This document shows, piece after piece, positions 9,385-19,492 of a stretch of 64,000 nt of DNA. Both the position numbers and the translations under genes were made by a program. The first letter of the stretch is position 1, and every line of letters begins with the position of its first letter. A model generated the notes under the pieces. That model was not told the origin of the DNA. It saw only the letters and a list, made by a program, of their open reading frames with translations, and did not search any database. Source of the stretch: CAVXFB01 sp963760935 (GTDB taxonomy: Bacteria > Planctomycetota > Planctomycetia > Pirellulales > Thermoguttaceae); the NCBI GenBank assembly GCA_963760935.1, contig CAVXFB010000006.1:1052337-1116336 (forward strand), in the 5' to 3' direction.

Positions 9385-11529
9385 TCAGTTCGATTGGACA
9401 TCGGCACGAATTCCAGCCATCCACTCCTTGTCCGCCTCGACCTCATTAATCATCGCGCTTGCGGAATTCCAATATTGCTGGGGGTTACGATAATAGGCCA
9501 TCTTCTTTTGATACGTGTCGTCAGCCAGTTGCATGGCGGCTGGAACCAGCCAGAGGTAGATCAATAGCCAGCCAAAGCCTACGAAGAGCATCGAGCGCCC
9601 AACGCACGCAAACAACCCGGTCCACAGCGATCGCGATCGGAATATTTGCCGTGCCTGTCCGCTGCTGCGCACCCACTTGAACATATACCAGAGAATAAGA
9701 AGAGCGATGGAAACGACGATGCTAACACAGCCTCCAGGATAGGCCGCGCACCATTGCGTTAATGCCCACTCCCAGATGCCGCCTGAAGCGTTGCCTCCCT
9801 GAATCAAAAAGTACCGGAGCACACGCACATTGGCTCCGTCCCAGCCGCGCGCAGGCACGCCCGAAAAGTCCCATAGCGCCGTACCCGAAATTGGCAGCAG
9901 CGCCAGTGCCAAGGCTATCCCTAAAACTTTCACAAACCATGCCCGCACTATCCCCTTGAGAAGTGAGGTAACTCTCCATGCCAGCCAGAGCATGATCGAG
10001 CTCGTAGCGATCGCTATGAAAGCCAACGCGATCCACGTCTGAGCAACGACGGGAATGATTTCGGCCGGCGCAATTCCCAACGCAGCGAAACTCAGCCCAT
10101 ATCCGGCTATCCAGGTTGCTGTGTGCCGGAACGGTCCCAAAAGGTCTGCTGGTCGTTCTTGTCCCTTGCGCAGATAAAGTCCGACGAGCCAGCATACGAC
10201 TCCGACAATTAGAAGGACTGTCACGCTTGATGCCGCGACACCGAGCAGCGCGAATTTCAATGTGGAAACTGGCTCGACCGCGTGCTTCCTCATCAGTCGA
10301 ACGCCCGATTCAGCCAAGACTCTGTTGCGTAGCACGGCGGCTTTGGCATCCGATTTGACTGACGCCAATTCTCGGGAAGAAACCAACTCCGGATGCTTTT
10401 CCGCCAAAGTTTGGAGCATCGACAACGTTGAGCTGCGCAATATGCTGGAGGTGCCATACTCTAGACTCGGCCCGGAGTCGCTGAACTGATCCAGGCAGTG
10501 CAAGTTTTGCCGCAACAATGCCAGCGCGCCCAACGGGTCGCCGTCCCGCTCCTGCTGCTCTGCCCGGCGCTGTTGTGTCCGCACTACTTGGAATAGTGCG
10601 AAACTAACACGGGCCGGGATGAGGCGGCTGGAAGCAATAGCCAGTCGGTCAAGAGGTGTGACCTTGGAGCGGTCGAGAAATTCTACCACGGCACGGCACC
10701 ATTCATCTCCTACTCTGCAGAATCGCTTTTTCTGGCCACGGCTGAAATGCCTTAGCCCCTCTTCAAACTCTTGCTTGTCTTTGATCACAAAATGCGATTC
10801 GCCCTCTGAGAAATCATAGGAGGTGCTATCGTCCCAAAATTGCGAGGCGACTAGATAGTCATAGACTGCGTTGTCCGGATCGTGGGCACTGCACTGTTCA
10901 ACAGCCTTAAGCCACTCCCTTGTGCGCGGCTGTCTCTCGCCCCACGCCGACCCGGCAACTTGCAGAAGAGCCCGTAATCTCCACCAAGGAGCCTCTTCAC
11001 GTTCTATTTCGGTTGCCCGCGCAGCCATTTCCAGACACGGCGCCCCACACATGCCTTCGAAGCGGGCCAAGGCGTTGTTGAGCCCGTGCCAATCAATTTC
11101 AGGGTCAGAACTGGCGCTGACCAAGTTTGAAAGATCACCAGACTTGAGGCCGTCCGGCATAGTAAGATAGCGAAACATGAAGTCCGTCGCTGGCGAGTCC
11201 AGCACTAGTGCTGCGCCCATCGCAAGTTCTGCGCTCTGCGGTTCCGTGGCGGTAATACGTTTTGCTTCCGACAACCAAAACGCCGCTTGGTCGGACGGCT
11301 CCAGTTGGGATATGGTCGCAGTCCGTCCAGCAAAAATGCCCAGCGAAGCGTCCCACCATTGCGCCCATAGCATGGTACCGCCCGTTTCTGTCTTCAGGAC
11401 CACCCAGGTTAGTCGTCCACTGAGAGCAACGAGTAGCAGAAGGAATGCCAGCTTGCAGACGCGCGATTTCCAACCGCCGCGCCGATGCGGTAGGGCGAGG
11501 TTTCCCATTAGATCAGATGGCTCGGCCAT
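9385..11529 (-). CDS. large membrane protein of unknown function
   Basis: A 714-residue protein starting at ATG 11529. One membrane segment lies near residues 25-45. A long soluble domain follows (about 50-410) with helical, Cys-containing stretches such as GMCGAPCLEMA and EWLKAVEQCSAHDPDNAVY, reminiscent of TPR-like helical repeats. The C-terminal third has six or more hydrophobic segments (for example VTVLLIVGVVCWLVGLYL, and MLFVGFGWLLIYLWLVP near residue 665). I do not recognise the family. It converges with the TMTC/TPR gene and has no operon partner. It may be an envelope protein with a periplasmic helical domain. Confidence 0.65.
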   Translation of the reverse strand: MAEPSDLMGNLALPHRRGGWKSRVCKLAFLLLLVALSGRLTWVVLKTETGGTMLWAQWWDASLGIFAGRTATISQLEPSDQAAFWLSEAKRITATEPQSAELAMGAALVLDSPATDFMFRYLTMPDGLKSGDLSNLVSASSDPEIDWHGLNNALARFEGMCGAPCLEMAARATEIEREEAPWWRLRALLQVAGSAWGERQPRTREWLKAVEQCSAHDPDNAVYDYLVASQFWDDSTSYDFSEGESHFVIKDKQEFEEGLRHFSRGQKKRFCRVGDEWCRAVVEFLDRSKVTPLDRLAIASSRLIPARVSFALFQVVRTQQRRAEQQERDGDPLGALALLRQNLHCLDQFSDSGPSLEYGTSSILRSSTLSMLQTLAEKHPELVSSRELASVKSDAKAAVLRNRVLAESGVRLMRKHAVEPVSTLKFALLGVAASSVTVLLIVGVVCWLVGLYLRKGQERPADLLGPFRHTATWIAGYGLSFAALGIAPAEIIPVVAQTWIALAFIAIATSSIMLWLAWRVTSLLKGIVRAWFVKVLGIALALALLPISGTALWDFSGVPARGWDGANVRVLRYFLIQGGNASGGIWEWALTQWCAAYPGGCVSIVVSIALLILWYMFKWVRSSGQARQIFRSRSLWTGLFACVGRSMLFVGFGWLLIYLWLVPAAMQLADDTYQKKMAYYRNPQQYWNSASAMINEVEADKEWMAGIRADVQSN

Positions 11530-12059
11530 GGAACGCCGTCCGAATACCCGTAATGGCTTTCGGGCGTACTATCCGAACGAAAGATTAGTTAGCGAACAGG
11601 CAGACACATCGAGAACGTATTGCGTCAGTCTACGGACGATCCTACACCCTTCCCGTAATCCATACAACTCTCAGTGGGGCAGCAAGCGTGTCGTCACGGC
11701 ACCGAGAGGATGTCGGCTAGAAGTTTCGGCCCAGCCGAAAAGTGAACTTGTCTCCGATCATTGCCTTCTGTTTCGCCTGCTCCGTAGTCCACATGCCGCG
11801 AGATTACGGGTGTGCCCGTCCGATCAGCCAGCGACACTGGCGAGCATGCGTTTGCCACTAGCGCAAAGGCCGGATGGGGAGTTGCTGGGACATACGTCTA
11901 ATCGCGCAGGCCGGATTCTGGGTCACTGCAGCAGGGCGCTGCTTGATTCCGTGGAAGATCTACGATAGGTTCGATTCTTGCCAGGAGTGCTTATCGTCTC
12001 GCATATCTGTGCGTCCGCGGCTGCCGTAGCGGCCATCCTCTTCTCAAGGAGTCGTAGTT
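11530..12059. other. 530-base gap without a recognisable gene
   Basis: Both strands were read. Open frames here have no family resemblance and continue the antisense frame of the neighbouring membrane protein. Two T-loop-like words were tested for tRNA and failed. The only useful signal is AAGGAG at 12046-12051, the ribosome binding site of the next gene. Confidence 0.5.
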
Positions 12060-12368
12060 ATGATCCTTCTTGACTTCAGCATGTACCCCGTTGGAGCTGG
12101 TGCGAGCCTCGGGTCGTATGTGGCCCAGAGCCTGGACATTGTCGACCGCAGTGGCATCGATTACCGCTGCCACGCAATGGGCACCACAATGGAAGGCGAT
12201 CTCGACTCGCTTCTTGCCGTGGTTAAGCGGTGTTTCGAGGCTATGGCCATCGATTGCGACCGGATCGAGTGTTCCATCAAGTTCGACTACCGCAAAGGCT
12301 ACAGCCAGCAGCTCGACGGCAAAGTGGCCAGCGTCGAACAAAAGCTCGGGCGGCCGGTCAAGAAGTGA
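12060..12368 (+). CDS. MTH1187-family thiamine-binding protein
   Basis: A 102-residue protein starting at ATG 12060 with a strong AAGGAG nine bases upstream. It begins MILLDFSMYPVGAGASLGSY and continues with YRCHAMGTTMEGDLDSLLAV, the pattern of the MTH1187/YkoF-like fold (DUF77). These small ferredoxin-like proteins oligomerise and bind thiamine or related ligands. It ends with a typical KKLGRPVKK-like basic tail (KLGRPVKK). It lies 116 bases upstream of glcD on the same strand; a functional link to glycolate oxidation is not evident. Confidence 0.8.
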   Translation: MILLDFSMYPVGAGASLGSYVAQSLDIVDRSGIDYRCHAMGTTMEGDLDSLLAVVKRCFEAMAIDCDRIECSIKFDYRKGYSQQLDGKVASVEQKLGRPVKK

Positions 12369-12412
12369 GCATTAGGCCGCCAAAAGGGCTATATTAGGGA
12401 AGAGAAGTGGCC

Positions 12413-12480
12413 AATGGGTAGTGGCGAGTCCAGGAGATTCACGCTACCACTTGCCACGAACCACTCGCCACCAGCCACTC
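12413..12480. repeat. purine-rich tract with inverted GTGGCGAGT words before glcD
   Basis: GTGGCGAGT (12421-12429) and ACTCGCCAC (12463-12471) form a 9-bp inverted repeat. The words between are degenerate copies of the same motif (CTACCACTTGCCACG). It ends four bases before the glcD ATG. It resembles the other G-run tracts of the window in its placement next to a start codon. Confidence 0.45.
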
Positions 12481-12483
12481 CCT

Positions 12484-13908
12484 ATGTCGCCATTGACGTC
12501 CGACCTCCGCTCACTGCTCGGCCGAGAAAACGTGCTCTCGGCGCCGTCGGAATTGGCTGTATACGATTGCGACGCCTTTACGATCGAGCGTCAACGTCCG
12601 GACGTCGTGGTGCTGCCGCGTTCGGCGATGCAAGTGGCCGACGTCGTGAAGGTCTGCCCGCGGCATAGCGTACCGATCGTTGCACGCGGCGCGGGGACTA
12701 GCTTGGCCGGTGGATGCTTGCCGGTTGGTGGCGGTGTGCTGATCATGCTGTCGCGGATGAACAAGATCGTCGAGATCGATCTGCGCAATCGCATGGCGGT
12801 CGTCGAGGCCGGCGTAACCAATCTTCGGCTCACGCAGGCGCTGGCCGGCAGCGGATTCCATTTCGCGCCCGATCCATCGAGCCAAGGAGCGAGCACGATC
12901 GGCGGCAACGTGGCTACCAACGCGGGCGGCCCACATACGCTAAAGTACGGCGTAACGGTCAACCATGTTCTCGGACTAGAAGTCGTGCTGGCCGACGGCT
13001 CGATCATGCAGCTTGGTCCGGTACTTTCCCCTAGCGAGTTGGACTTGACAGGTCTATTGGTCGGCAGCGAGGGAACCCTGGGCATCGTGACCAAGGCGTG
13101 GGTGCGGCTGACGCCAAATCCGCAAGACCATCGGGTAATGCGGGCGCTTTTCGATTCTGTCGATGACGCTACGAATGCTGTCAGCAGCATCATCGCGGCG
13201 GGTATCGTTCCGGCGGCCCTGGAATTGATGGACCAGGGTATCTTGGCAGCAGTGGAGGAGGCCTTCGAGTTCGGCTTCCCACCCGACGCTGCCGCGGCGC
13301 TGGTGATCGAGGTCGATGGACGGGCCGCCGGCCTCGATCGACAAGAAGGGCAAATCACTGATATCTGCAAACGGTTTGGCGCCCGCGAGGTGTTGCAAGC
13401 TTCGTCGGCCGAAGAGCGCGAGATGCTGTGGAAGTGCCGCAAATCGGCGGTTGGCGCCACCGGCCGGCTGAGTCCAAGCTACACGATCCAAGACGGCGTG
13501 GTACCGCGCACGCGTCTGCCGCACATCATTCGTCGGACGGCTGAAATTGGCCTGAAGCATCAGATCAGGATCGTCAACGTCGCTCACGCTGGCGATGGAA
13601 ATATCCATCCGATCCTGCTATTTGACGAGCGCGACCGTGCCGAGGTCGAGCGGGCTGTTGCGGCCGGTCGCGAGATCCTCGAAGAGTGCATCGCTTGTGG
13701 AGGCAGCATCACGGCCGAACACGGCATCGGTGTTGAAAAGATCGAATTGATGGACAGCCTTTTCGCGTCGGCCGACTTAGAGGCGATGCGGCAGGTGAGG
13801 CGTGCATTCGATCCGGCCGGGCGATTGAATCCAGGAAAGGTCGTTCCGGAGAAGTTGGGCGCGAGACGTGACGACGTAACCATGCAGGTCACGGAGGAAC
13901 GAAGTTGA
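12484..13908 (+). CDS. glcD: glycolate oxidase FAD-binding subunit GlcD
   Basis: A 474-residue FAD-dependent oxidase of the PCMH (VAO) type. The PP-loop is VARGAGTSLAGGCLPVGGG near residues 64-82. FAD-binding continues with DPSSQGASTIGGNVATNAGG and GLLVGSEGTLGIVTKAWVRL, and the C-terminus has HAGDGNIHP and TAEHGIGVEK. GlcD oxidises glycolate (or D-lactate) to glyoxylate, passing electrons through GlcE and GlcF. I prefer ATG 12484 over GTG 12421, because the upstream codons fall in a repeat tract. It overlaps glcE by four bases, so the two are translationally coupled. Confidence 0.92.
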   Translation: MSPLTSDLRSLLGRENVLSAPSELAVYDCDAFTIERQRPDVVVLPRSAMQVADVVKVCPRHSVPIVARGAGTSLAGGCLPVGGGVLIMLSRMNKIVEIDLRNRMAVVEAGVTNLRLTQALAGSGFHFAPDPSSQGASTIGGNVATNAGGPHTLKYGVTVNHVLGLEVVLADGSIMQLGPVLSPSELDLTGLLVGSEGTLGIVTKAWVRLTPNPQDHRVMRALFDSVDDATNAVSSIIAAGIVPAALELMDQGILAAVEEAFEFGFPPDAAAALVIEVDGRAAGLDRQEGQITDICKRFGAREVLQASSAEEREMLWKCRKSAVGATGRLSPSYTIQDGVVPRTRLPHIIRRTAEIGLKHQIRIVNVAHAGDGNIHPILLFDERDRAEVERAVAAGREILEECIACGGSITAEHGIGVEKIELMDSLFASADLEAMRQVRRAFDPAGRLNPGKVVPEKLGARRDDVTMQVTEERS

Positions 13909-15119
13909 ACGGCGCTGAATCCATGCTGCCCGTGGCCGAGACCATCATACCAGCCGATCAGGCTGCTGTGGCAGAGGCTGTGCGCAATGCGAACAATCAA
14001 GGCTTGGCGGTGTATCCTGTTGGCGGTGGAACGAAGTTCGATTACGGCGCGAAGCCGCAGCGACCGGGAATTGGGCTTTCGCTCGGGCAACTAAATCGTT
14101 TGGTCGATTATCCATCCGACGATTTGACGATTACCGTCGAGGCCGGCATGACAATTGCCGACCTGAACGGGCATCTAACGGCGAAGCGGCAGCGGTTACC
14201 AGTCGATATGTTGCAGCCGGATCGAGCGACAGTTGGCGGCGCGATGGCCATCAACGCGGCGGGTCCTCGGCGATACGCCTATGGCACGATGCGCGACTAT
14301 GTTCTCGGATTTACGGCCGTCGACGGCACCGGCACTGTGTTCTCCGGTGGCGGCCGCGTTGTGAAGAACGCTGCGGGATACAACATGTGCCGGCTGATGA
14401 CCGGCTCGCTCGGCACGCTAGGCGTCATTACGCAAGTGACGCTGATGGTCCGGCCACTGCCTGAAACCACCGCGCTATTGATCTGCGAGGTCCCCGATTT
14501 TGTGGTGGCGGAAGAGATGCTGGCTGGAATTGTGCAATCCGCGACACGCCCGGCGTTGATCGAATTCGCGGCCGGTCACCAGCATGGAAACGACTTGGCT
14601 TTCGGACCGCTGCTGGCCGGTCACGTCGGACGGCTCTACGCCGGTTTTGAGGGGTCGGTCGAGGAGGTCGATTCGGCGGTCGAGCAAGCCCGAGAGCAAT
14701 GGATCGCGCTGGGCGGGTCAGCACCGACGCTGGTCCCGGCAGGCCGGGCTGAACCCATGCGGCAACAGCTTGGCGAGTTCGCGGCCGACGCACTGATTAA
14801 CGTGCTGCCCAGCGCCGTGATCGAAACAATGGCAAAGATCCTGGACATGGACGCGGACTCCGCAATCCAGGCGCATGCCGGCGACGGGGTGATTCGCGTG
14901 CAATGTTCCAAGGCAAATCTGCCCATGCTTGCCGCCTTGCGTTCAATTGCCACGGCCGCCGACGGCAAGATGACCGTGCTGCGACATCCCGAAGGCGCAA
15001 AGATGACTGCTGTCGAGGTCTGGGGCACGCCCGGGCCGGAGATTCGCCTCATGCGCGCTATCAAGGAGCGTTTCGATCCGCAGAACATCCTTAACCCAGG
15101 ACGATTTGTCTTCGAGTAA
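13905..15119 (+). CDS. glcE: glycolate oxidase FAD-binding subunit GlcE
   Basis: A 404-residue second FAD/PCMH subunit of glycolate oxidase. It carries VYPVGGGTKFDYGAKPQRPG (the PP-loop region), RATVGGAMAINAAGPRRYAY and GRVVKNAAGYNMCRLMTGSL. The last motif, RVVKNVAGYD-like, is typical of GlcE rather than GlcD. The start TTG at 13905 overlaps the glcD stop (TTGA) and has GGAGG seven bases upstream; an ATG at 13923 is possible. GlcE normally forms the complex with GlcD and GlcF. Confidence 0.9.
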   Translation: MNGAESMLPVAETIIPADQAAVAEAVRNANNQGLAVYPVGGGTKFDYGAKPQRPGIGLSLGQLNRLVDYPSDDLTITVEAGMTIADLNGHLTAKRQRLPVDMLQPDRATVGGAMAINAAGPRRYAYGTMRDYVLGFTAVDGTGTVFSGGGRVVKNAAGYNMCRLMTGSLGTLGVITQVTLMVRPLPETTALLICEVPDFVVAEEMLAGIVQSATRPALIEFAAGHQHGNDLAFGPLLAGHVGRLYAGFEGSVEEVDSAVEQAREQWIALGGSAPTLVPAGRAEPMRQQLGEFAADALINVLPSAVIETMAKILDMDADSAIQAHAGDGVIRVQCSKANLPMLAALRSIATAADGKMTVLRHPEGAKMTAVEVWGTPGPEIRLMRAIKERFDPQNILNPGRFVFE

Positions 15120-15191
15120 AGAAGCACGTCTAGCGACCGCCAGTGCAGCGACTCGCGAGGCGAACAGGGCCGCCGTACCGGCGGCCGCTAA

Positions 15192-16537
15192 ATGACACAT
15201 TTGCCCATGAACCTGGATAGCTTCGACAACGTGGACCACTCGCAAAACCCGGCCGCGGGGATCAGCTACGACCTGTTCCTGCGCTGCGTGCACTGTGGTC
15301 TGTGCACGTCGAGCTGCCCGACCTACACCGAGTTGGGCGACGAGAACGATGGCCCTCGCGGCCGCATCCAACTCATGCAGATGGTGGCCGATGGCCGCGC
15401 CGAACTGACCGATCGCGCGCGACGACACTTGGAGCTGTGCCTGGATTGCCGGGCGTGCGAGACGGCATGTCCCTCGGGCGTGAGCTATGGCCGGCTGATC
15501 GAGCCGTTCCGTCTGGCGGTCGAGCAGGCCGACGGGCGGCTGGAAGCAAAGTATGATTGGTTCCGTCGCGCGATTCTCTTCGGCTTGTTCCCCTATGCCG
15601 AACGGATGCGGAAGGTCTTGCTGCCGGTGCGACTGCTGCAACAGGCAGGCCTGATCGATGCAGCGGAACGCCTGGGGCTGCTGAGGCTCGTTCCCGGCCG
15701 CTTGGGACGGATGGTGTCACTGGTGCCGCCGCCAACACGGCCGGGACCAAAACTGCCGCGGTTCTTGCCGGCCATTGGTCGAAAGCGTGCCAGGGTGGCG
15801 TTCTTTGTTGGCTGCGTGGCCGACGCCGTTTTCCGGTCCACGCATTGGGCCACGCTCCGCGTGTTGCAGGAGAACGGCTGCGACGTGTTCATCCCGCCCG
15901 AACAGGGCTGCTGTGGCGCGATCCACTATCACGCCGGCAACAGCCGCGGCGCCCGGCGGATGGCCGATGCGAATCTTGTGGCCTTCGAGCTCGACCGTTA
16001 CGACGCAATTGTCGTCAATCACGGCGGTTGTGGGGCAATGATGAAAGGCTACGGCCTGCACTGGCACGACGGCTTGCAACCGCATCGTGAAAAGTTCGCT
16101 GCGAAGGTGAAGGACATCAATGAGTTTCTCGATTCGCTTGGGATATTGACGCCGCCCGGGCGGATCGATGCCATTGCGACGTACCACGATGCGTGCCACC
16201 TTGGCCATGCCCAAGGCATCACGGCTGCACCGCGGCGGCTGTTGGCCAAGATTCCCGGACTGGAACTGCGCGAACTGCCTGAGAGCGACGTCTGCTGCGG
16301 CTCGGCCGGCACCTACAATTTGAACGAGGCCGCGATGTCGGACCGGCTCTCGAAACGGAAGATCGACAACATTCTCAGCACCGGCGCCCAGATTGTGTTG
16401 GCTTCCAATGCCGGTTGCCTGCTGCAAATCGGTGCGAGGTGCGACAGCGAAGGCTACCGATACGGGTGATGCACCCGATGGAACTTCTCGATCTAAGCTA
16501 CCGTGGCGCGGCTGCAAAGAGTGCGTCTGCGGTATAG
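15192..16537 (+). CDS. glcF: glycolate oxidase iron-sulfur subunit GlcF, frame broken near the 3' end
   Basis: GlcF carries two [4Fe-4S] clusters and two CCG domains. Clusters are bound by CVHCGLCTSSCP (Cys32, 35, 38, 42) and CLDCRACETACPSG, and the CCG domains by EQGCCGAIHYHAG and ESDVCCGSAGTYN. In the first frame the protein ends early at 16469 (GYRYG). The expected C-terminus RLPIRVMHPMELLDLSYRG runs in another frame to a TAG at 16535-16537. One missing base near 16437-16439 explains this and gives 448 residues. It is the third gene of the glc operon, starting 72 bases after glcE. The full-length reading is an inference. Confidence 0.88.
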
Positions 16538-16824
16538 AGACAGCGTCCGGCCTCATTCTGTTCGGAGCGATCTTTGCGAACAGGGCGAATTTGCGCAAGT
16601 AACAATTCGTTTTTTTATTTGTGCGAATTATTTTGGCCGTGACCGCGTGGGCTTGTCGTCGCTAAACGCTTGGCGTCGACCCACCCCAATGCAATAATCA
16701 TATTGGGCTGGATTTGCGCGGCCAGTCTTTAGGATGCATAGGGTTCGACTCCGTTGCCGCGATTGACGCAATACGCCGGCAATCGTCGCGAGGAGTTGCT
16801 TCCCACAGCGGACGGAGCGAGCTC

Positions 16825-17331
16825 ATGGAGCGGAGGCTCTCGTTTGTGCCTTTTCTACTAGGCGTCGGGCTGGGCGCCGGCGGAATGTGGGCATTGATGC
16901 ATGCGAGAACGTGGCCGTGCGACAGACGAACGAGACAGCGCGCCAGCGACGCAGAGGTTGACAGGCTCGACGAAATGATTGCCTACCACACTCGCGCTAT
17001 CGACCTCAATCCCAACGACGCCGATGCTTATCAGGGACGAGCGCTTGCCCATTGGCTAAAAGGCGATCTGGATAGCACCATCGCAGACTTCACGGCATCC
17101 ATCCGGCGGAACCCCGATGACGCATGGGCCTACAGTTGTCGCGGCGATGCCTACTGTCAGAAGGGCGACTTCGACGCTGCGATCCAAGATTGCACAGAAG
17201 CCATCCGGCTGGATCCGCAAAATGCTTCTGCCTTCTATTGCCGAGGTTCGGCATACGAGAGACAAGGGGACTTGACTCGAGCGAACAAGGACTTTGCCCG
17301 CGCTAATGAGATTCAACAAAGCGCTGGGTAG
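16825..17331 (+). CDS. membrane-anchored TPR protein
   Basis: A 168-residue protein starting at ATG 16825, with GGAG seven bases upstream. One N-terminal membrane segment (FVPFLLGVGLGAGGMWALM) is followed by about three TPR units: AYQGRALAHWLKGDLDSTIA, AYSCRGDAYCQKGDFDAAIQ and AFYCRGSAYERQGDLTRANK. TPRs bind other proteins, so this is probably a scaffold on the outer face of the membrane. The upstream 350 bases hold the glcF tail and nothing else clear. It converges with atpA, with only six bases between the stops. Confidence 0.65.
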   Translation: MERRLSFVPFLLGVGLGAGGMWALMHARTWPCDRRTRQRASDAEVDRLDEMIAYHTRAIDLNPNDADAYQGRALAHWLKGDLDSTIADFTASIRRNPDDAWAYSCRGDAYCQKGDFDAAIQDCTEAIRLDPQNASAFYCRGSAYERQGDLTRANKDFARANEIQQSAG

Positions 17332-17337
17332 CTCACG

Positions 17338-18870
17338 CTACACAGTCGCCGTCTTCTGCCGTGTTCCCGCGTATCGCTCACTAAACTCGGCGATGGATTG
17401 ATCGACCCCGGCGGCAGCGTCGTCATCGAGTTGGCGCGTCGTGGTGATTCGTTGCCAGAGCGATTTCTTTTCTTCGCGGAAGAACTTCAGATAGGTTTCT
17501 TCCCAGGCATGAACGTCCTTCAACGGAACCTTGTCGAGATGGCCCTGGGTGCCGGCGTAGATGCTCAACACCTGATCGGTGACGTGCATCGGGCGATACT
17601 GGCCCTGCTTTAACAGTTCGGTCATGCGGTAGCCGCGATCGAGGCGGGATTGCGTGGCCGCATCGAGGTCGGTCCCGAGTTGGGCGAAGGCTTCGAGCTC
17701 GCGAAATGAGGCCAGATCCAGTCGCAAACCACTCGCCACGCGCTTCATCGCCGGCACTTGGGCGGCGCCGCCGACGCGTGAGACCGAAATGCCCACGTTC
17801 ATCGCAGGTCGCTGACCGGCAAAGAACAAATCGGGCTGAAGGTAGATTTGGCCGTCGGTAATCGAGATGACGTTCGTGGGAATGTAGGCCGACACCTCGC
17901 CCTCCAACGTTTCCACGATCGGCAGGGCCGTCAATGATCCGCCGCCCAACTCGTCGCTCAACTTTGCTGCACGTTCGAGCAGCCGACTATGGCAATAGAA
18001 AATGTCGCCGGGGTATGCCTCGCGTCCCGGCGGGCGCCGCATCAAAAGCGAAATTTGGCGGTAGGCCGTGGCCTGTTTTGACAAGTCGTCATAGACGATC
18101 AGCGAATCCTGCCCCTTATAGGTGAAGTATTCGGCCATAGCACAGCCCGCGTACGGGGCGACGTATTGCAGCGGCGCCGGATCACTGGCGCCGGCAACGA
18201 TTACGGTCGTGTAATCCATCGCACCGTGCTTGCGCAGCACCTCAATTAGCCCAGCAACGGTCGAATCTTTCTGCCCTATGGCCACATAGAAGCACTTTAC
18301 GCCCGTGTCTTTCTGATTGATGATCGTGTCGATGCAGATGGCTGTCTTGCCGGTTTTGCGGTCGCCGATGATCAGCTCGCGTTGGCCGCGGCCGATGGGC
18401 GTCATGGCATCGATGGCCTTAATGCCGGTCTGCAACGGCTGTTTGACAGGTTGCCGCTCGGCCACGCCCGGTGCCGGCGATTCGACCAGCCGCCGCTCGG
18501 TAGTCACGATCGGCCCGGCGCCGTCTAGTGGATTACCGAGAGGATCGATCACGCGGCCCAAGACGGCATCGCCCACGGGGACCGAAAGAAGCTGGCCAGT
18601 GCTGCGGACCTCGTCGCCTTCTTGAATCGAGAGGAAATCGCCAAGGATGATCGCGCCAACAGAGTTCTCTTCCAGATTGAATGCAAGGCCGTTGATGCCG
18701 CCGGGAAATTCCAGCATCTCGCTCGACATCGCACCGGAAAGTCCGTAGATGCGCGCAATACCGTCACCCACCTCGATAACGCGGCCGACCTCGCGGACAT
18801 CGATCCGCGATTCGAACTGCTCAATTTCCTGCTGGATAACGGAAGCGATCTCGTCGGCTTTGAATTTCAT
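17338..18870 (-). CDS. atpA: ATP synthase F1 subunit alpha
   Basis: A 510-residue F1 alpha subunit. The Walker A loop is [10 protein letters not shown], and [20 protein letters not shown] and [20 protein letters not shown] are the conserved core. Alpha subunits bind ATP without hydrolysing it. The start is ATG 18870 with GAGGAG upstream; the frame reaches back to 18963 but that part belongs to atpH. It overlaps atpH by 50 bases. It is the last gene of the cluster here: the atpG, atpD and atpC genes that normally follow are absent, and a TPR gene converges instead. Confidence 0.97.
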   Translation of the reverse strand: MKFKADEIASVIQQEIEQFESRIDVREVGRVIEVGDGIARIYGLSGAMSSEMLEFPGGINGLAFNLEENSVGAIILGDFLSIQEGDEVRSTGQLLSVPVGDAVLGRVIDPLGNPLDGAGPIVTTERRLVESPAPGVAERQPVKQPLQTGIKAIDAMTPIGRGQRELIIGDRKTGKTAICIDTIINQKDTGVKCFYVAIGQKDSTVAGLIEVLRKHGAMDYTTVIVAGASDPAPLQYVAPYAGCAMAEYFTYKGQDSLIVYDDLSKQATAYRQISLLMRRPPGREAYPGDIFYCHSRLLERAAKLSDELGGGSLTALPIVETLEGEVSAYIPTNVISITDGQIYLQPDLFFAGQRPAMNVGISVSRVGGAAQVPAMKRVASGLRLDLASFRELEAFAQLGTDLDAATQSRLDRGYRMTELLKQGQYRPMHVTDQVLSIYAGTQGHLDKVPLKDVHAWEETYLKFFREEKKSLWQRITTTRQLDDDAAAGVDQSIAEFSERYAGTRQKTATV

Positions 18871-19480
18871 GGGCGCTCCTCTGGACCATCTGTTGACGCA
18901 GATTCTGTAATTGGTTGGCAATCGAGCCGTCATAGACCGTATCGCCGATACGCAGCACAGCACCGCCGATCAGGTTTGGGTCGGTCTCTTGTTCAAAAAC
19001 CGGCTCGCCGCCGAGCTTCGCACGCAGATCTTGGGCAATCTTCTCGATCTCCTCCGCGCTCAGCGGTGTGGCAGTGCTCAACCGCACCGGGATGCGGCCG
19101 CGCAGCGCGTCGTACAACACATTTGCCTGGCGGTGTATGGCCCGCAGGCAATCGAGCCTGCCATGGCGGGCAACGACCTTGAGAAAATTCACCAGCAGCG
19201 GAGAAGCCCGGCCCTTTAGAACTCGATCGATGGCCGCCGACTTATCATCCGGCGACACAAGCACGGACGCTAACACGTTTTCCCACTTGGGAAACTTGTC
19301 CAATAGCTGAGATACAACGGCGTCGAAGTCGTCGATCACCGCGGTCGTTTGACCGGCTTGTTCGGCGGCATCGAGCAAACCTTTGGCATATACCTCGGCG
19401 ATGTGCTCAACGCCCACGTCGGCCTCGAATTCGGCCGCCGTCCGGGCATGCTCGGCATTTATGTCGCGCGATTCAGGCAT
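18821..19480 (-). CDS. atpH: ATP synthase F1 subunit delta
   Basis: About 219 residues of the delta (OSCP) family, which links the F1 head to the peripheral stalk. [15 protein letters not shown] at the N-terminus and [20 protein letters not shown] near the C-terminus are the signature regions. It is longer than the typical 180 residues because of an N-terminal extension ([20 protein letters not shown]) and a basic tail. ATG 19480 with GGAAG upstream is a better start than TTG 19492. It overlaps atpA by 50 bases, which is unusual for this pair and suggests tight coupling. Confidence 0.93.
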   Translation of the reverse strand: MPESRDINAEHARTAAEFEADVGVEHIAEVYAKGLLDAAEQAGQTTAVIDDFDAVVSQLLDKFPKWENVLASVLVSPDDKSAAIDRVLKGRASPLLVNFLKVVARHGRLDCLRAIHRQANVLYDALRGRIPVRLSTATPLSAEEIEKIAQDLRAKLGGEPVFEQETDPNLIGGAVLRIGDTVYDGSIANQLQNLRQQMVQRSAHEIQSRRDRFRYPAGN

Positions 19481-19492
19481 AGCGTCTTCCAA

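Noticed and set aside
11965..11985. GGTTCGATTC near the end of an empty gap, possibly tRNA or tmRNA
   Set aside because: The five-base stem cannot pair and no matching 5' end was found.
16741..16760. GGGTTCGACTCC, a tRNA T-loop-like word
   Set aside because: The flanking bases do not form the T stem, and no acceptor or anticodon arm is present.
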